From assembly GCA_022376515.1 (NCBI GenBank), contig WTXI01000009.1, positions 1-64,000 on the forward strand: a stretch of 64,000 nucleotides of DNA, in the 5' to 3' direction. This DNA comes from Lactifluus volemus (Eukaryota; Basidiomycota; Agaricomycetes; Russulales; Russulaceae). Positions 61,511 to 64,000 of this stretch are shown here, piece by piece (within the stretch, counting starts at the first letter, position 1; the number at the start of each line of letters is the position of its first letter). Under the pieces are notes generated by a model. The model saw only the letters and a list, made by a program, of their open reading frames with translations, was not told the origin of the DNA and ran no database searches. The position numbers and the translations under genes are program-made.

Positions 61511-62883
61511 ATCCATTGGGGTGGATATTAGTCAATTCGCCAAATTCACGGTTCCCCGGCCTCGACACCGACCGTTTGGGGATGGGGGAGTGGTGGGTGT
61601 TTTGCGGCAAGTCAACTCTATTCGGTATGGAACCCGGCGAGGGAATTTGGCACTCAGCCCAGATCGTTCCATGCCCCGATGGCACTCACTATTTGGCACT
61701 TTGCAGGGATTGTTGGCAAATTCCGTTGAAAAACGATAGCTCGTGTTTTTCTCTTTTGGTCCTTTTTCGTTGAGAGTGGGGTGAATCCATCATGATGATG
61801 TCCTGTCTGCCACAGGAATTCATGTCCACCAAATGCGCCGTGACGGCACGACATGAAACACGATGGGGAGATAGGGCTATAGGCGTTCCAGAACGGGCCA
61901 CGCGATTGGCTGACCCATACGTTAAGCGCTACTTTGTTATTGGACAGTTAAGAACTACTTATTAGCTAATACTACTCTTGCGGTGTCTCTCACCAACCAA
62001 TCCCTTCATCGAATATACCCGAAATCGGGTTCTGGCTTCATACTCGGTCGCGGACACCCAAAGGGGATCTTTTTTTTTTTTTTTACTGTTTATTTTTTGT
62101 TTTCTTTTGCCCTTTAACTGTTATTCGCGATTTAGTGAAGACTTGGGGAGTAAAAAACAGTGTGGATCGTTCCATGTTGCCGACAAGCTACGTGCACGGT
62201 TTTACGTGAGTGGACCATTAAAGAGTTGTATATTACCATTTACGGGTGACCGGAGCTTTTGGTGTCCCGCCGCAATGCCACCAGAGGAGTTTTGCTGTAC
62301 TCGCAGGTGAAAATCTCGTGCTACGCCACAAATGGCAATGAGCGGGGGAAGAGTGCCCGGGAAAAATAAGCGACCGGGAAAGAAAATATATAAAAAAAAA
62401 GAGAATATGGATGCTGTCCAGTTCCAGGACAGGGGAATTTTCTCGGAACGGGGTTGGGGTGATTTTGGGACCGAAAAGGAAAAGTGGTTTAATTATGGGC
62501 GGGGAGGGGGTTAGTGACGGTAAGGTGGGTTCGAATAATTGGAAAGTCGAGCGGCTAACGGAAATGTTTAAGCTGCCATTAGATCTACGATGGGCCTGTG
62601 TGAGACCGAACAAAGACGGGTTGAATTGGCGTTTGTATTCGGTAACTGGATTCCGACCGAGGGGATGCGCCGTTCTGCACGAGAAGAAAGTATTGAGTTC
62701 CCATCTCACACATCCAACTTGGTGAGTGAGGACTCGCCCAAGATATAATCCGCCTCATTTTTAGTTAGTCGTCCTTTCACTAGTCGTTCCCGCTAGTCTC
62801 TTTGTGCTTTTATATCTGGGCTAGCCCGTACTCTCCCTGACCTGTCATTCTCTTTTTAGCCCATTCCCTTAGTCTATTCCTCG

Positions 62884-64000
62884 ATGGCCAATCCCTCTTC
62901 CCTCTCTGACTTTGTTCGCATGTCAGCTGTCGACGATCTCTCCTATCCGCTAGCCTGTGACGATAGGACCCGTGATGCTGTTAACACCATCGTTAGTGGT
63001 CGGAAGAGTTGGAAGACCCTCAAGGGGAAGGGCGAGGCCGTTTGGCCACCATACCTCGAGGCTGCCCTCATCGAAGGTCCGCTACGATCCCCTCCTCTCT
63101 CCTCAACTTACTCACCCTTCCTCCCCTCCCAGCCCTCGACAAGTACCGTCCGGAGACCTCACGCTCAACCCGCTCTTTGAGCAGGTTTCCAAATCGTAAT
63201 CGCTTCATCTCGGACTACATCTATCACGTCACTGGAAAGCGAAGGACTGCAAAGCAAGTCGGCAGTCGGCTTCAGCAACTCCGGGATACTTGTGGCGGGA
63301 AGAGGAGTCAGTATCTCCTACCCTTACTCTCCGTACTCACCCGACTGATGGCCCTCTTACAGTACTTAAACTCCTCTCGAACCGTCATTACTCACCTCCT
63401 CCCGAAGGGTATGACGTTTCGTCTTCCCTTGAAGATACGCACGTTTCAGATGGCGCCTCCTCTAGCCCGTCCACATCGGAACGTATCATCAGTGAGCGAG
63501 ATCATGCCCCGGCCCGCACCGCCCGCGCACTCGTCCATATCGACGTGCTCGCGGCAAATGCTCCTTGGTCACCGTCTGATGATGCTGGCATTGTTATGGG
63601 AAACCCTCTCATGACCCCTCCACGTTCCCCAGAAGCCCATACATTTTCGCAGACCTCCCAAGTGAACATCTTTCACTCCCCGAAGCCCCGCCCATTGCGT
63701 GCGATCGATCCCGTTGTCACCTTTACCTCGCCCTCGCTCGTGGACACAAAATCGTCATGTTCTGTATACTTTGATGGTAATTGTGTCCACACCGACGTCG
63801 CAGATGTGAGCTGCACATCCGCCAAGGACGAGTCGGGCATGTTCCTCTACCGAACAGCCCTGATTCCCCAATATTGGGATCGCTTGTGCCAATCCCATGG
63901 TATGTTCCTGTATCTAAGACAAGCGCATTCATGAGCTCTTTCTGATGCTGGTTCTAGAACCAGGGCGATTTTCCATTGTTCAGGAGATCATCCAGACTGT
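62884..64000 (+). CDS. TEA/ATTS-domain transcription factor (5' part, runs off window)
   Basis: TEA-domain regulators (TEC1/AbaA/TEAD family) bind DNA and control development. The start is MANPSSLSDFVRMSAVDDLS. The TEA domain begins RKSWKTLKGKGEAVWPPYLE and continues after an intron (about 63077-63138) with ALDKYRPETSR, NRFISDYIYHVTGKRRTAKQ and VGSRLQQLRDTCGGKR. A second intron (donor GTCAGT near 63307, acceptor near 63361) joins ILKLLSNRHYSPPPEG. The next part is Ser/Pro-rich and includes VFTSP-like and SVYFDGNCVHTDVADVSC segments. A third intron (about 63900-63957) leads to EPGRFSIVQEIIQT at the window end. The frame is continuous without corrections. Motifs match the fungal family in order and spacing. 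The 3' part is outside the window. Confidence 0.9.

Larger units (their letters stand above)
59227..62883. other. Long non-coding region upstream of the TEA-domain gene
   Basis: No coding gene is supported across 3.6 kb. It holds homopolymer A/T tracts (for example near 60,060, 60,290, 60,795, 61,175 and 62,070), a TG x10 run at 61491-61510, an 18-base palindrome at 60695-60712, and CT/GA-rich stretches. Long, low-complexity upstream regions of this kind are common for developmental regulators, and it probably includes the TEA gene's promoter and 5' leader. Confidence 0.45.

Noticed and set aside
63300..63365. Apparent frame break after the TEA domain.
   Set aside because: An intron with a GTCAGT donor and TTACAG acceptor joins GGKR to ILKLLS in frame.
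1..64000. CRISPR arrays, rRNA genes, bacterial operons or prophage.
   Set aside because: No such structure is visible; the intron-rich gene architecture is eukaryotic throughout.

Overview
This window is nuclear DNA from a filamentous basidiomycete, most likely an Agaricomycete. The genes are broken by many short GT-AG introns (about 45-75 bases). Plavaka-type transposase debris sits at the left edge. The gene set is typically fungal: CTD kinase subunit CTK3, UTP20, GCN1, a GH5_9 exo-glucanase with an N-terminal membrane anchor, a TEA-domain regulator and a BTB/POZ protein. I did not identify a species.

Layout. 1-690: decayed Plavaka-like transposon (-). 1.6-4.3 kb: SLC26/SulP anion transporter (-), divergent from a 3-hydroxybutyryl-CoA dehydrogenase (+, 4.6-5.9 kb). 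6.2-6.7 kb: small unknown gene (-). 7.4-10.7 kb: ER glucosidase II alpha (-). 11.7-12.5 kb: intronless cyclase/formamidase-family gene (-). 12.7-13.9 kb: Sld7-like replication factor (-). 14-21.5 kb: mostly disordered or unknown proteins plus an LYR-motif protein. 22.2-24 kb: a BTB relic followed by an intact BTB gene. 24.9-26.3 kb: geranylgeranyl diphosphate synthase (+), tail to tail with GCN1 (-, 26.4-35.5 kb). 36.3-36.8 kb: small membrane protein (+). 37.9-46.3 kb: UTP20 (+), tail to tail with CTK3 (-, 46.4-47.4 kb). 47.4-55.1 kb: a head-to-tail tandem duplication of about 3.6-4 kb, each unit carrying a dynamin-like GTPase. 56.1-59.2 kb: GH5_9 glucanase (+). 59.2-62.9 kb: long non-coding stretch. 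62.9 kb to the end: TEA-domain transcription factor (+), cut by the window edge.

The most pervasive signal is technical or evolutionary, not a new pathway. Almost every conserved gene, including housekeeping genes such as UTP20, GCN1, GANAB and GGPPS, needs one or more single-base insertions to keep its frame. Nearly all the sites are short homopolymers that look one base too short. A consensus (sequencing) artefact is the simplest explanation, so gene models here should not be called pseudogenes on frame alone. CDS coordinates below span start to stop including introns, and frame breaks are listed per gene.

Functionally, the block combines ribosome production and translation control (UTP20, GCN1), Pol II CTD phosphorylation (CTK3), protein N-glycan quality control (GANAB), isoprenoid supply (GGPPS), wall glucan remodelling (GH5_9) and a developmental regulator (TEA). 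The main lineage-specific novelty is the tandem dynamin-like pair. Its copies differ chiefly in a Ser/Pro-rich insert of roughly 70-75 residues in the stalk region. I found no CRISPR array, rRNA or convincing tRNA.
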